The translations under genes and the position numbers were made by a program. A DNA stretch of 64,000 nt from Blastochloris sulfoviridis (GTDB lineage Bacteria; Pseudomonadota; Alphaproteobacteria; Rhizobiales; Xanthobacteraceae): the NCBI RefSeq assembly GCF_008630065.1, contig NZ_VWPL01000017.1, positions 1-64,000 of the forward strand, given 5' to 3'. Below the pieces are notes generated by a model that saw only the letters and a list, made by a program, of their open reading frames with translations, had not been told where the DNA came from and made no database searches. Shown here piece by piece: positions 8,158 through 16,555 of the stretch; within the stretch, counting starts at the first letter, position 1, and each line of letters opens with the position of its first letter.

Positions 8158-8715
8158 TCAGAGCTTGAGATCCTTGCCCGACGCCTTGAGCCGCGCGGCC
8201 GCCGCCTTCACCGCCTCGGGGGCGGCACGGCGCGTCCATTCCTGCAGCGCCTCGGGCATCTTGGTGCCGAGCTGCGGCTGCTTCTTGATGATCGATTGGC
8301 CGACCGGCGTCGAATAGAAGGTCTTCAGCGCGATCAGCTCGTCCTTGGTGTAGATGTCGAGCAGCACATCGACCACCGCCGCCTCGATCTCGGCGGCGCG
8401 CTTGAGCAGGAATTCCTCGAACAGCGCGTCGGAGAACGCGTTCATCGTATCGTTGCTGGCGCCGGGGTTCCTCTGGCGCACATTTCGTACGATCTGTTCG
8501 GAGATCGCCGGCAGCGCGCGCGACAGGCTGGCCGCCAGCTCGGCCGAGCGGGCATAGTCGCGGGCGATCGCCACGACCTGCGGATCGCGCGGCGCTGCGG
8601 GCTGCGCCGGCTGCTGCTGGGCCAGGACCGGCGCCGGCACCATGGGCGCGGCAAGGCAGGCCACGGCAAGACAGGCCACCGCCGCCGCGAACACGCGAGT
8701 GCGAACAGTCATCAT
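8158..8715 (-). CDS. DUF2059 domain exported protein (first of two)
   Basis: The 185-residue protein has a signal peptide (RTRVFAAAVACLAVACLAAP, then AQQQ) and a C-terminal DUF2059 domain. The typical block is YTKDELIALKTFYSTPVGQS, where the PxG turn is a family hallmark. The ribosome site GAGGGA precedes the ATG at 8715; a second ATG follows directly. The gene sits 32 bp downstream of a second DUF2059 gene and rpiA, an arrangement common in Rhizobiales. The protein is probably periplasmic. The molecular role of the family is not established. Confidence 0.88.
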   Translation of the reverse strand: MMTVRTRVFAAAVACLAVACLAAPMVPAPVLAQQQPAQPAAPRDPQVVAIARDYARSAELAASLSRALPAISEQIVRNVRQRNPGASNDTMNAFSDALFEEFLLKRAAEIEAAVVDVLLDIYTKDELIALKTFYSTPVGQSIIKKQPQLGTKMPEALQEWTRRAAPEAVKAAAARLKASGKDLKL

Positions 8716-8747
8716 CTTTCCCTCGACTTCGCTGCGCTGCGAACCAC

Positions 8748-9287
8748 TCAGAGCTCGTGACCCTTCTTGCGCATCTCGACGCGCATCCGCGCCACCATCT
8801 GTTCGGAGAGCTTGGCGCTCCAGGCCTGCATGCGCTGGAAACTGTCCTGCAGCACCGCCGGCAGCACCGAGATGAACTTCCTGCCGGTCGGCGACTGGTA
8901 GAACGTCACCAGTTCGCGCAGTTCGGCCTCGGTGAAGCGCGAGGCGTAGGCCAGCGCGATGCCGTCGACCACCTCGGTGCGCTGGGCCAGGAATTCCGGC
9001 CGCAGGCTGGCCGCCACTTCGGCCAGCGGCGCTGCCAGATCGGGGTTGGTGACGACGAACATGTTGCGGGCCTGTTCGAGATAGGCCGGCACCATGTCGT
9101 CGATGGCGCGCAGCGAGCCGTTCAGCTCGATCAGCTCGCGCGCAAGCTGAACCTGGGCCGCAGACGGCTTGGCGGCCACGGCCTGCTGCGCGGCGGCCGG
9201 CTGCGACGGGGCGAACGCCGCCACCGCCAGGCCGAGCGCGAGAAACCCGCCTCGCAGGGTGGGCGCAGACAGAGAGGGCATGTGCAT
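8748..9287 (-). CDS. DUF2059 domain exported protein (second of two)
   Basis: From the ATG at 9287 the product has 179 residues, with a signal peptide (about 1-33, ending AAAQQ) and a DUF2059 domain. The domain is marked by FTEAELRELVTFYQSPTGRK, the counterpart of the block in the neighbouring gene. The open frame continues upstream through rpiA in another frame, but that part is a shadow. Only two bases separate the start from the rpiA stop, so the two are co-transcribed. The pair looks like an old tandem duplication: same domain, low overall similarity. Function is unknown; envelope location is inferred from the signal peptide. Confidence 0.88.
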   Translation of the reverse strand: MHMPSLSAPTLRGGFLALGLAVAAFAPSQPAAAQQAVAAKPSAAQVQLARELIELNGSLRAIDDMVPAYLEQARNMFVVTNPDLAAPLAEVAASLRPEFLAQRTEVVDGIALAYASRFTEAELRELVTFYQSPTGRKFISVLPAVLQDSFQRMQAWSAKLSEQMVARMRVEMRKKGHEL

Positions 9288-9289
9288 TT

Positions 9290-10006
9290 TCAAGACTCCG
9301 TGTTGGCCGATCGCGTCAGCACCTGCACGCCGCCGTCTCCGGCAACGATGGCCTTGGTCGCCAGCCCTATGAACAATCCGTGCTCCACCACCCCGGCAAT
9401 CCCGGCGAGCCCGCAAGCCAGCGCCGCGGGATCGGGGATGGCGCCGAACCCTGCATCGAGGATGAAGTGGCCCCCATCCGTGACAAAAACGTGGCCATCC
9501 CGGGTCCGCAGGCGGACTTCGCCCTTGAGACCCTGCGCCTCGGCAAGGCGAAGGACCGCGCGCCGCGTCGCCTCCGCGCCGAACGGCACGATCTCGATCG
9601 GCAGGGGAAAACGGCCGAGCGTGCCCACCAGCTTCGCGGCGTCGGCGATCACCACCATGGCGCCGGAGGCGGCCGCCACGATCTTCTCGCGCAGCAGCGC
9701 GCCGCCGCCGCCCTTGATCAGCGCCAAATCCGGGCCGATCTCGTCGGCGCCGTCGACCGTCAAATCGAGCTCGGGCATGTCGTCGAGCGTGGCAAGCGTG
9801 AGTCCAACCTGACCGGCCAGCGCCGCCGTCGCCTCGGAGGTCGGCACGCAGCGCACGTCGAGCCCGCCGCGCACCCGCTCGCCGAGCAGCTCGACGAAGG
9901 CATTGGCGGTGGAGCCGGTGCCGAGGCCGAGCCGCATGCCGGGCTTCACCTCTTCCAGCGCGCGCGCCGCGGCGGCGCGTTTCAAGGCCTCGCTGTTGGC
10001 AGCCAT
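9290..10006 (-). CDS. rpiA: Ribose-5-phosphate isomerase A
   Basis: RpiA interconverts ribose 5-phosphate and ribulose 5-phosphate in the pentose phosphate and Calvin cycles. The 238-residue protein has the phosphate-binding GLGTGSTAN loop near residue 27, the catalytic block [20 protein letters not shown], and GHFILDAGF near the C-terminus. The start was set at the ATG at 10006 because GGGAGGGGGAACCG precedes it. A frame running 41 residues further upstream is not conserved. The gene heads the rpiA-DUF2059-DUF2059(-gor) block and is divergent from gph across 135 bp that must contain both promoters. Confidence 0.96.
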   Translation of the reverse strand: MAANSEALKRAAAARALEEVKPGMRLGLGTGSTANAFVELLGERVRGGLDVRCVPTSEATAALAGQVGLTLATLDDMPELDLTVDGADEIGPDLALIKGGGGALLREKIVAAASGAMVVIADAAKLVGTLGRFPLPIEIVPFGAEATRRAVLRLAEAQGLKGEVRLRTRDGHVFVTDGGHFILDAGFGAIPDPAALACGLAGIAGVVEHGLFIGLATKAIVAGDGGVQVLTRSANTES

Positions 10007-10141
10007 CGGTTCCCCCTCCCCTGTCATTGTTCTCGCCTTGCGCGCATCGGGCTTTAGCACGGTCGCTCCACGACAGCCACGCCAGGCTGGACAGGCCGCC
10101 GCCAAGCCGCGATAGGAAGGGCTCCCCAACTGGATGAACCG

Positions 10142-10819
10142 ATGTCCGCGCCCCCGATCGCCGTTTTCGACCTTGATGGAACCCTTGTCGACACGCTGCC
10201 CGACCTGATCGACGTGCTGGCCGACACGCTGGCCAGCCTCGGCCTGCCGCCATTATCGATCGCCGAGGGCCGGCGGCTGGTCGGCGCCGGCATCAAGCCG
10301 CTGATCGCCCGCGCCTTGGCCGAGCTTGGCCGCGACACCGACCCCGCCGAGCTTGAGCGCATCTATGAAGACTATGTGGAGGCCTACGCCGCGCGCATCT
10401 CGCGCCTGTCGCGCCCCTTCCCCGGCGTGACCGGCGCCCTCGACCGGCTGCAGGCCCAGGGGTTCCGCTTCGCGGTCTGCACCAACAAGGTGACCGCGCT
10501 CTCCATCAAGCTCCTGACCGAGCTTGAGCTGATCGACCGCTTCGCCATGGTGGCCGGCTACGATACGTTCCCGGTCAGGAAGCCCGATCCCGGCCACCTC
10601 CTCGGCGCCATCGCCGGGGCGGGCGGCGATCCGCGCCGCGCGGTGATGGTCGGCGATTCGAAGACCGACGTCGCCACCGCCCGCAACGCGGCGCTGCCGG
10701 TGGTGGCGGTGAGCTTCGGCTACACCGACGTGCCGCCCGAGGCGCTGGGCGCCGACCGGCTGATCGACCATTACGACGCCCTGCCGCAGGCGATCGCCGA
10801 CCTGCTGCCGAAGGCTTAG
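10142..10819 (+). CDS. gph: Phosphoglycolate phosphatase
   Basis: This HAD-superfamily hydrolase dephosphorylates 2-phosphoglycolate, the product of Rubisco oxygenation and of some DNA repair. The 225-residue protein has the HAD nucleophile motif DLDGTLVDT (Asp10, Asp12), the CTNK block of motif II, and [10 protein letters not shown] of motif IV. A helical cap domain lies between motifs I and II. In an autotrophic phototroph a role in photorespiratory salvage is likely, and the divergent rpiA fits the same area of metabolism. The stop codon TAG is the first triplet of a family A repeat. Confidence 0.93.
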   Translation: MSAPPIAVFDLDGTLVDTLPDLIDVLADTLASLGLPPLSIAEGRRLVGAGIKPLIARALAELGRDTDPAELERIYEDYVEAYAARISRLSRPFPGVTGALDRLQAQGFRFAVCTNKVTALSIKLLTELELIDRFAMVAGYDTFPVRKPDPGHLLGAIAGAGGDPRRAVMVGDSKTDVATARNAALPVVAVSFGYTDVPPEALGADRLIDHYDALPQAIADLLPKA

Positions 10820-10915
10820 AGCATTCTCCGCAAAAGTGGGAACCGGTTTTGCGAAAGAGAATGCGACAACTCAAAGAGTTGGAGCGGTCGCGTGTCCGCC
10901 GGACCGGCGGGCACG
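10817..10915 (+). repeat. Interspersed double stem-loop repeat family A
   Basis: The copy begins TAGAGCATTCTCCGCAAAAG and continues with ACCGG and TTTTGCGAAAGAGAATGCG, forming the first nested hairpin. The second stem is diverged (GTGTCCGCCGGACCGGCGGGCAC). Its first three bases are the gph stop codon. Confidence 0.9.
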
Positions 10916-11016
10916 CACTGCAGCATCTCGTACACGGCTACCGCTAAGGCGGAATTAACCTTGGTTCGTCACATTGGAAACTGGACGACCGGGCGCATGC
11001 CCGGGCTTCGCGCGCG

Positions 11017-11064
11017 TCAAGCCAAGTATCGAGCCAAGCTTCAAGCCAAGTTTCGAGCCGAGCC
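11017..11064 (+). repeat. Four tandem 12-bp repeats ahead of the chemoreceptor start
   Basis: Four units follow the pattern TC(A/G)AGCC(A/G)AGxx, at 11017-11028, 11029-11040, 11041-11052 and 11053-11064. They end six bases before the ATG at 11070. In the frame of the downstream gene they would read as repeated (V/I/F)(K/E)PS. That matters only if translation starts upstream at 10974. Confidence 0.85.
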
Positions 11065-11069
11065 AAGCC

Positions 11070-12860
11070 ATGCTGAAACTGACGTTCCGACGGCGGCCCG
11101 CCGCCGCGGCTCTCCCCGAGGTCGCAGCCCCCGAACTCGCCGCGTCCCAAGCCGCGCCTGCCGCGGCCGACGGCGAAGACGGCATGGCGCTTCGCCTCGC
11201 CCGCATGCGCGAGGCACTCGATCTGGTGGAGGCGGACCTTGCCGTGCTGATCGGCGACGTCACCTCCGGTACCGACACGGTGCGCTCTGGCCTGCGCGCC
11301 ACCACCGAAGCCCTGGGCGAGATCCGCGACCATTCCAGCCGCATCGCCGACCTCGCCCGCAAGGCCAATGCCGACGCCTGCCAGCTTGCCGCCGCCACAG
11401 AGGAACTGGCGGCTTCCTCCGGCGAGATCGGCCGCCAAGTCGACGAGGCCGGCCGGCTGACCGGCCAGGCCACCGAAGCGGCGGCCGAGGCCAGCCGCTC
11501 GGTCGACGGGCTGAAGACCTCGTCGAACGAGATCGGCCAGGTGGTCGGGCTGATCGCCTCGATCGCCAAGCAGACCAATCTCCTGGCGCTCAACGCCACC
11601 ATCGAGGCGGCCCGCGCCGGCGACGCCGGCCGCGGCTTCGCGGTGGTGGCGCAGGAGGTCAAGGCGCTCTCTGTCGAGACCCAGAAGGCGACCGAGGAGA
11701 TCGCCCGCAAGATCGACGGGCTGCAGTCCGACGCGGCAAGCTCGATCGACGCGGTGAACCGCATCACCGGCGCCATCGGCGCCATCCGCCCGGTGTTCAC
11801 CGCCATCGCCGCCGCGGTCGAGGAGCAGGTCGCCACCGCCGGCGAACTGTCGCGCACCGCCGCCGAAACGTCTTCCTTCGTCACCCGCGTCTCGGACGGC
11901 GCCGCCGAGACCGAGGCCGCCGCCAACCGCATCTTCGACCGCGCCCGCCATATCGACGATGCCAGCGCGCGCGTCGCCGGGCTGGCCGACAAGCTGCGCG
12001 CCCGCCTGGTGGTGGTGCTGCGCACCAATGAGATCGGCGACCGCCGCCGCTTCGACCGCCTGCCCTGCGAACTGGCCGCCCGGCTCGATACCGGCGGCCG
12101 CATCGTCGACGGCCACACCCTCGATCTGTCCGAAGACGGCGCGCTGCTCCGCGCCAACGCCCCGGAGGCGGCCGCGGCCGTCCGCCAGGGTGCGGCGGGC
12201 GAGCTCGACCTTGCCGGCATCGGCCGGCTGCCGGCCCGCGTCGTCGCCACCTCCCCGCTCGGCCTCCATCTACAGTTCGTCCGCACGCCGGAGGCGGTAC
12301 GGAGCGTCATCGACGCCAAGCTCGCAATCATCCGCACCGAGAACGAGGCGGCGGTCGCCAATGCCCGCGCCATGGCGGACGAGATCCAGGTGGCCTTCGA
12401 GGCCGCGATCGCCGACGGTCAGACCACCATCGAGGCGCTGCTCGACAATGCGGTGTCGCCAGTGCCGGGTACCGACCCGCCGCAATTCACCGCGCGGGCG
12501 CAAGGCCTGCTCGAAACCATCCTGCCGCCGATCCAGGAGCGCTATCTCAAGTCCAACCCCGCGCGGGCCTTCGCCATCACCTGCGACCGCAACGCCTTCG
12601 TGGCCGTGCACAACACGGTCTATTCGCAGCCGCAGCGGCCGGGCGAGCGCGACTGGAACGTCGCCAACTGCCGCAACCGGCGCTATTTCGACGACCGCAC
12701 CGGCCTCGCCGCGGCGCGCAACACCCGGCCCTATCTGCTGCAGGTCTATGCCCGCGACATGGGCGGCGGCAAGACGGTGATGATCAAGGAAATCGACGTG
12801 CCGATCCGCATCCAGGGCAAGCACTGGGGCTCGGTGCGCCACGGCTACAGGATGGGGTGA
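11070..12860 (+). CDS. Soluble methyl-accepting chemotaxis protein with PilZ domain
   Basis: From the ATG at 11070 the protein has 596 residues and no membrane segment. Its N-terminal half is a coiled-coil receptor signalling domain. The hairpin tip reads [20 protein letters not shown] then [14 protein letters not shown], the block that contacts CheA/CheW. A PilZ-like segment follows, starting [16 protein letters not shown] and continuing [10 protein letters not shown]; the RxxxR and (D/N)xSxxG elements needed for c-di-GMP binding are present. The C-terminal region (about 350-596, ending [12 protein letters not shown]) resembles the sensory module of other alphaproteobacterial receptors. The protein probably links c-di-GMP to chemotaxis signalling in the cytoplasm. 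A start at 10974 would add 32 residues encoded largely by the tandem repeat. Confidence 0.88.
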   Translation: MLKLTFRRRPAAAALPEVAAPELAASQAAPAAADGEDGMALRLARMREALDLVEADLAVLIGDVTSGTDTVRSGLRATTEALGEIRDHSSRIADLARKANADACQLAAATEELAASSGEIGRQVDEAGRLTGQATEAAAEASRSVDGLKTSSNEIGQVVGLIASIAKQTNLLALNATIEAARAGDAGRGFAVVAQEVKALSVETQKATEEIARKIDGLQSDAASSIDAVNRITGAIGAIRPVFTAIAAAVEEQVATAGELSRTAAETSSFVTRVSDGAAETEAAANRIFDRARHIDDASARVAGLADKLRARLVVVLRTNEIGDRRRFDRLPCELAARLDTGGRIVDGHTLDLSEDGALLRANAPEAAAAVRQGAAGELDLAGIGRLPARVVATSPLGLHLQFVRTPEAVRSVIDAKLAIIRTENEAAVANARAMADEIQVAFEAAIADGQTTIEALLDNAVSPVPGTDPPQFTARAQGLLETILPPIQERYLKSNPARAFAITCDRNAFVAVHNTVYSQPQRPGERDWNVANCRNRRYFDDRTGLAAARNTRPYLLQVYARDMGGGKTVMIKEIDVPIRIQGKHWGSVRHGYRMG

Positions 12861-12948
12861 CGGACGCCACCGGACGGGGCGACGGGGCGATCGGCCCGTT
12901 TGTCCCGGCCCGCGCATGGCGTGGCGGGATCGTCTTTCTCCTTGCCGC

Positions 12949-13053
12949 GTCATCCCGGACGGCGCGCAGCGCCGATCCGGGATCGTCCTCCGGAAATACC
13001 GTCCCTCTTCTGCAAACGGTCCCGGGCCGCGCAGCTTCGCTGCTCGCCCGGGA
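12949..13053. repeat. Interspersed palindromic repeat family B
   Basis: The copy reads GTCATCCCGGACGGCGCGCA, GCGCCGATCCGGGATCG, then CTGCAAACGGTCCCGGGCC and GCAGCTTCGCTGC. It is clearly related to 2476-2582 and 31977-32123. It lies in the gap between the chemoreceptor and pioC. Confidence 0.85.
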
Positions 13054-13063
13054 GACCGAGTCA

Positions 13064-13190
13064 TACCAACGGCGGCGATCGCCGCCGTTGGTTCTGCTTG
13101 CGAGTTTTCGCTAAATCTTTGATTTCCCGAAAGAAAATCCGCGAGAACCAACGGCCCCACGCGTCAGCGTTCGGGGCCGTTGATATAACG
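13064..13190 (+). repeat. Interspersed repeat family D
   Basis: The unit contains ACCAACGGCGGCGATCGCCG, then AATCTTTGATTTCCCGAAAG and AAAATCCGCGAGAACCAACG. It closes with GGCCCC...GGGGCCGTTGATATAACG. Related copies are at 19048-19162 and, inverted, at 21934-22061. Confidence 0.85.
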
Positions 13191-13344
13191 TGGCGGCCCG
13201 TCCGAAAAAAAGCCCCGGCGCAAACGGCGCGCGCCGTTCGGCCGAGGCTCGAAGTTGGTTGCCCTCATCGTCCCGGCCAGCGTGAGCGAGACCCGGGACA
13301 GTTTTTGAAAACACCGCGCCTCGCATTGCGCACGGCCCGGCGCG

Positions 13345-13397
13345 TCCGGCTCATACGGCTTCCGGCCGATCCTTTCGGGCGACCGGAAACCGCATGA
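13345..13397. repeat. Palindromic repeat family E
   Basis: An inverted unit of the type CGGCTTCCGGCCGATC...GACCGGAAACCGCATG lies just downstream of pioC. The same TTTCCGG...CCGGAAACCG palindrome occurs at 41122-41157 and 47798-47920. It may act as a transcript-end hairpin for the pio operon. Confidence 0.55.
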
Positions 13398-13432
13398 CGC
13401 CGCCCGGTCGAGGCGCGACGAGGCGGCCGGGC

Positions 13433-13729
13433 TCACGCCTTCTTGGCGTAGAGACGGCACCAGCCATTGGCGGCGATCTTGCCCTCCACCACCTGGCACG
13501 AGGCCGGGGCGACGAACATGCGGCAATTGTCGCAGCGCTGCGCGCCCTTGGGCGACTCCTGATAGCCCGAGGCCTTGTGGCTGGCCTTCTTGGCGACCTG
13601 GGCCTCGGCGTCGGTGGCGGCAAGGCCGATCGCAGCGCCCGCGCCCAGCACGTAGGCGCTGCAGACGAGCATGTCGCGGCGCGACAGCCGGCGGGACTTG
13701 GTGGTGGCATCCATGATCTTGGCATCCAT
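13433..13729 (-). CDS. pioC: High-potential iron-sulfur protein PioC
   Basis: PioC is a small periplasmic [4Fe-4S] carrier thought to pass electrons from the outer-membrane iron oxidase to the photosynthetic reaction centre. The 98-residue precursor has a Tat signal with SRRDMLV near residue 16 and a hydrophobic stretch ending in DAEAQ. The predicted mature part is 54 residues, beginning VAKKASHK, and matches my recollection of Rhodopseudomonas PioC in length and in motifs such as GYQESP and NGWCRLYA. Four cluster cysteines are present: CDNC, then ASC, then GWC. It is last in the pioABC order, 64 bp after pioB. Confidence 0.94.
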   Translation of the reverse strand: MDAKIMDATTKSRRLSRRDMLVCSAYVLGAGAAIGLAATDAEAQVAKKASHKASGYQESPKGAQRCDNCRMFVAPASCQVVEGKIAANGWCRLYAKKA

Positions 13730-13793
13730 GGGTCTTCCTCCTCCGTTTGATGGCCATTCCGGCCTGGTTATTGGTCGAATACGTTAGACAACT

Positions 13794-16280
13794 TCACCAT
13801 TTCACCGCCAGCGACGCGGCGATCAGATGTGAGGTGTAATTGGGATTGTAGGCGGCCATGGAGATGTTGCGCACCATGTTGCCATCGACGAGATACATGT
13901 ACGGCGTCGTCCAGTCGTTCTGCCAGTTTGTGACCTGGTTCTGCTCCCAGCTGTAGCGAAGCTTGACGTAGACATCGCCAACCAGCCCGACCTTGGTGAC
14001 GAACTCCGGATCGACGTGGTATTTCAGAATGGCATCCAGGCGCTGATAGTCGTTCTTCACCGTCGGGAACGGCTGGCAGGCGCTGTTGACGGCGGCAAGG
14101 CATTGGCTGCTGTCGGTGTAGGGCTGCGCAGTCCAGTTCTCCTTGCCGTGGGCGTAGGCGTAGTTGAGCTTGAGTTCGAGCTTATCGGGAATGAGCTCGA
14201 CGTTCGCCGACGCGATATAAGTGTCGACGTTCTCGTCCATGTTGCTGAAGAAATATCCAACACCCGGCGACATGACCGTCGGATCCTGGTAGCTCATCGT
14301 ACCCTGGCTGCCATACAGATCACGATCGAAATTCTCGTGGACGTAAGCGAGCATCAGCGTCGTGCCGGGTGCGAACGAATAGGCGACCTCAATGCCGACA
14401 TTCCAGCTATTATCCTTGGTCAGGCCAAGTTCGCCTGTTTGGCCAGTGCCATAATTCTGATAGATATTGAAAGGATTGGTCTCGTAGTCATCGAAGCGCA
14501 GGCCGGCGGTCGGGGTGATCGTCAGCCGCTCGATGCCCGACCATTCCAGCAACACATTGGCCTTCTGGCGGTTGCGGTCGGCCATGGTGAACTTCCGCAT
14601 CAGCAGGTTGTTCACAGTAGTATCGACGCCGTCGTATTGGTAATAGGCGACCGATGCCAAGTCGTAATTGTTATAAGTCCGTCCGGCATACAGGTAGCTG
14701 GAGCGCAGACGCGTGTCATCGCCAAGTCGCGCGTCGAGAAACACCTTGCCGCTGAATTCATTGGTGACGTCCACGGAGCGTCGTCCGCGATCGTACTGCT
14801 CCCAGCCGACCGCGCCGCCGATGGTCAGGTTCCTGCTGGGGCGCCAAGTCAATTCCTCCGAAGCGTTTTGCTTGGTGTAGGAATAGGCCAAGTTGCGGCG
14901 GCGGAGCGCGACGTTGGAGGCATCCTCCTGCACGTATTGTGGCCAGTATATTTCCGGCGTATTATTGTTGTTATCATAATAACGATAGCGCAGCGTCGAC
15001 TTGACATCCTTGCCGAGCCGGGTGGAGACGACGTTGTTCACCAGCAGCGTGTCCACCTTGGCGTCGGCGCTGTCCGTCGGCATGGTGCCGATCCCGAGGG
15101 CGGGATTGGGATTGATCGTGCGGTCGATGAACGCATCGTCCTGCCGCATCATGGTGTAGGACACGGTGCCCATATATCGGCTCTTGCCCGGCAGATCGAC
15201 GCCGGCCGTGGTGGCGAAATTGTAGGCCTGGTTGTCGGGCGACAGGCTGACGCGGCCGCAGCGCGGATAGGTGTTGTTGGCTGTCGTCAACGCGCAGTTG
15301 GGGGACGAGCCGGGATTGGTGGCTGAGAACGGATTTTCGAACGTGAAGGAGTCGAAGTCGTTCTGATAGGACGACACGCTGGCCGAGGTGCGGACATTGA
15401 ACTTGCCGCCCCACGGCGTTTCGTCGGCATACTGGCCCGACAGCTTGGCGTTCTGGGTGGTGTCGGCCACCGGCGCCGGCAGTTGCACCATCTGCTGAGC
15501 GCCCATGCCGCCGATGATCGCACCGGCGACCTGGGTGCCTTCGCGCCGCTCGTGCGAATAGTCGGCGCGCACATCCCAGTTCTGGTTCGGCGTCCAACGC
15601 TGCATGGCGGCGAACTTGTCGCGCTCGATGCCAATGTCGATGGTTTTGAGGTTGCCCTGGAGCGCGTTATAGATCGCCGTATTGGAGGCAAGGCCGCTAT
15701 TGGCGATATTGCCGACCCATACCGGCGTGGTGAGGAAGTTCGTGCCGACACCCTCCCAGATGCTCTGGGCCGAGGCGCTGTAGAGGTGTGGGATCTGGTC
15801 CCAAGAATAGGTGCCGTAGAACTCACCGGCCTTCGACCAGTCGAAGACGAAGCGTTGGTTGTTGTTGCCGACATTATCGCCGCGGAAGTCGGCGAAGTAA
15901 TCGCCGTCCTTGGTCTGTGCACTGATGTCAATCTTCTCCAGAAACAGGCCGGGGCTGATGTTGCCGTATTCCTCGAACTTGGCGCGATTGTCGCGGTCGG
16001 TATTGAAGATCGGCGACGGCTGCCCGCCCATCAGTGGATCGGTGCTGGTGCCGGCCGCGGTTGGCGGACCGGCCGGCAGAATCCCCGGCAGCGCGTAGCT
16101 CGGCGGCCGCTCAATGAAGGCGCGGAACCCAGCCTCGATCTCGCCCGAAATGTTCACGCCGCCATGTTCCTCGGCCTCAGCCGGAACCGCCGGTTCTGCG
16201 GCCAAAGCGCCCCGCGAAAGGGCTGATCCGGCCGCGATCAGCAGCACGCTGGTCAGCGCCATTCCCCCGTTGACCTTCAT
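13794..16280 (-). CDS. pioB: Outer-membrane beta-barrel porin PioB (MtrB family)
   Basis: PioB/MtrB forms the outer-membrane sheath through which the decaheme cytochrome passes electrons. The ATG at 16280 is preceded by GGAGGGGGTG and gives 828 residues. The protein has a signal peptide (VNGGMALTSVLLIAAGSALS to ALAAEP). The rest is rich in alternating aromatic strands, with frequent Tyr, Trp, Asn and Asp. The chain ends in AVKW, a terminal aromatic typical of proteins inserted by the Bam machinery. Size matches the roughly 800-residue PioB. I did not see the N-terminal CxxC of some MtrB proteins. It lies between pioA and pioC on the same strand. Confidence 0.93.
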   Translation of the reverse strand: MKVNGGMALTSVLLIAAGSALSRGALAAEPAVPAEAEEHGGVNISGEIEAGFRAFIERPPSYALPGILPAGPPTAAGTSTDPLMGGQPSPIFNTDRDNRAKFEEYGNISPGLFLEKIDISAQTKDGDYFADFRGDNVGNNNQRFVFDWSKAGEFYGTYSWDQIPHLYSASAQSIWEGVGTNFLTTPVWVGNIANSGLASNTAIYNALQGNLKTIDIGIERDKFAAMQRWTPNQNWDVRADYSHERREGTQVAGAIIGGMGAQQMVQLPAPVADTTQNAKLSGQYADETPWGGKFNVRTSASVSSYQNDFDSFTFENPFSATNPGSSPNCALTTANNTYPRCGRVSLSPDNQAYNFATTAGVDLPGKSRYMGTVSYTMMRQDDAFIDRTINPNPALGIGTMPTDSADAKVDTLLVNNVVSTRLGKDVKSTLRYRYYDNNNNTPEIYWPQYVQEDASNVALRRRNLAYSYTKQNASEELTWRPSRNLTIGGAVGWEQYDRGRRSVDVTNEFSGKVFLDARLGDDTRLRSSYLYAGRTYNNYDLASVAYYQYDGVDTTVNNLLMRKFTMADRNRQKANVLLEWSGIERLTITPTAGLRFDDYETNPFNIYQNYGTGQTGELGLTKDNSWNVGIEVAYSFAPGTTLMLAYVHENFDRDLYGSQGTMSYQDPTVMSPGVGYFFSNMDENVDTYIASANVELIPDKLELKLNYAYAHGKENWTAQPYTDSSQCLAAVNSACQPFPTVKNDYQRLDAILKYHVDPEFVTKVGLVGDVYVKLRYSWEQNQVTNWQNDWTTPYMYLVDGNMVRNISMAAYNPNYTSHLIAASLAVKW

Positions 16281-16555
16281 CACCCCCTCCTTCCCGCCAG
16301 CGCCGCACTTGCGCACGCATGCTACGTTTTCCCCATGCCCCGGCGGCTCGCCTTCGGCGGCCACTCTTGAGTGCTGTTGGCGGCCCGCCCCCTTGGCCGC
16401 GGTCTTCCCGGCGGCATGTCGAAGGCAGCCGCAGTCACCCGGCGGCCTGCCGATGGGTGGCCGCTTCTCTCAGCGTCGTGGAGGTCGAGGCCCGGCCGTA
16501 CCGCGCCTCGGAGTTGCCGCCCGCCGCGCTGCGGGCAGCGCCGGCCGGCACCGCG

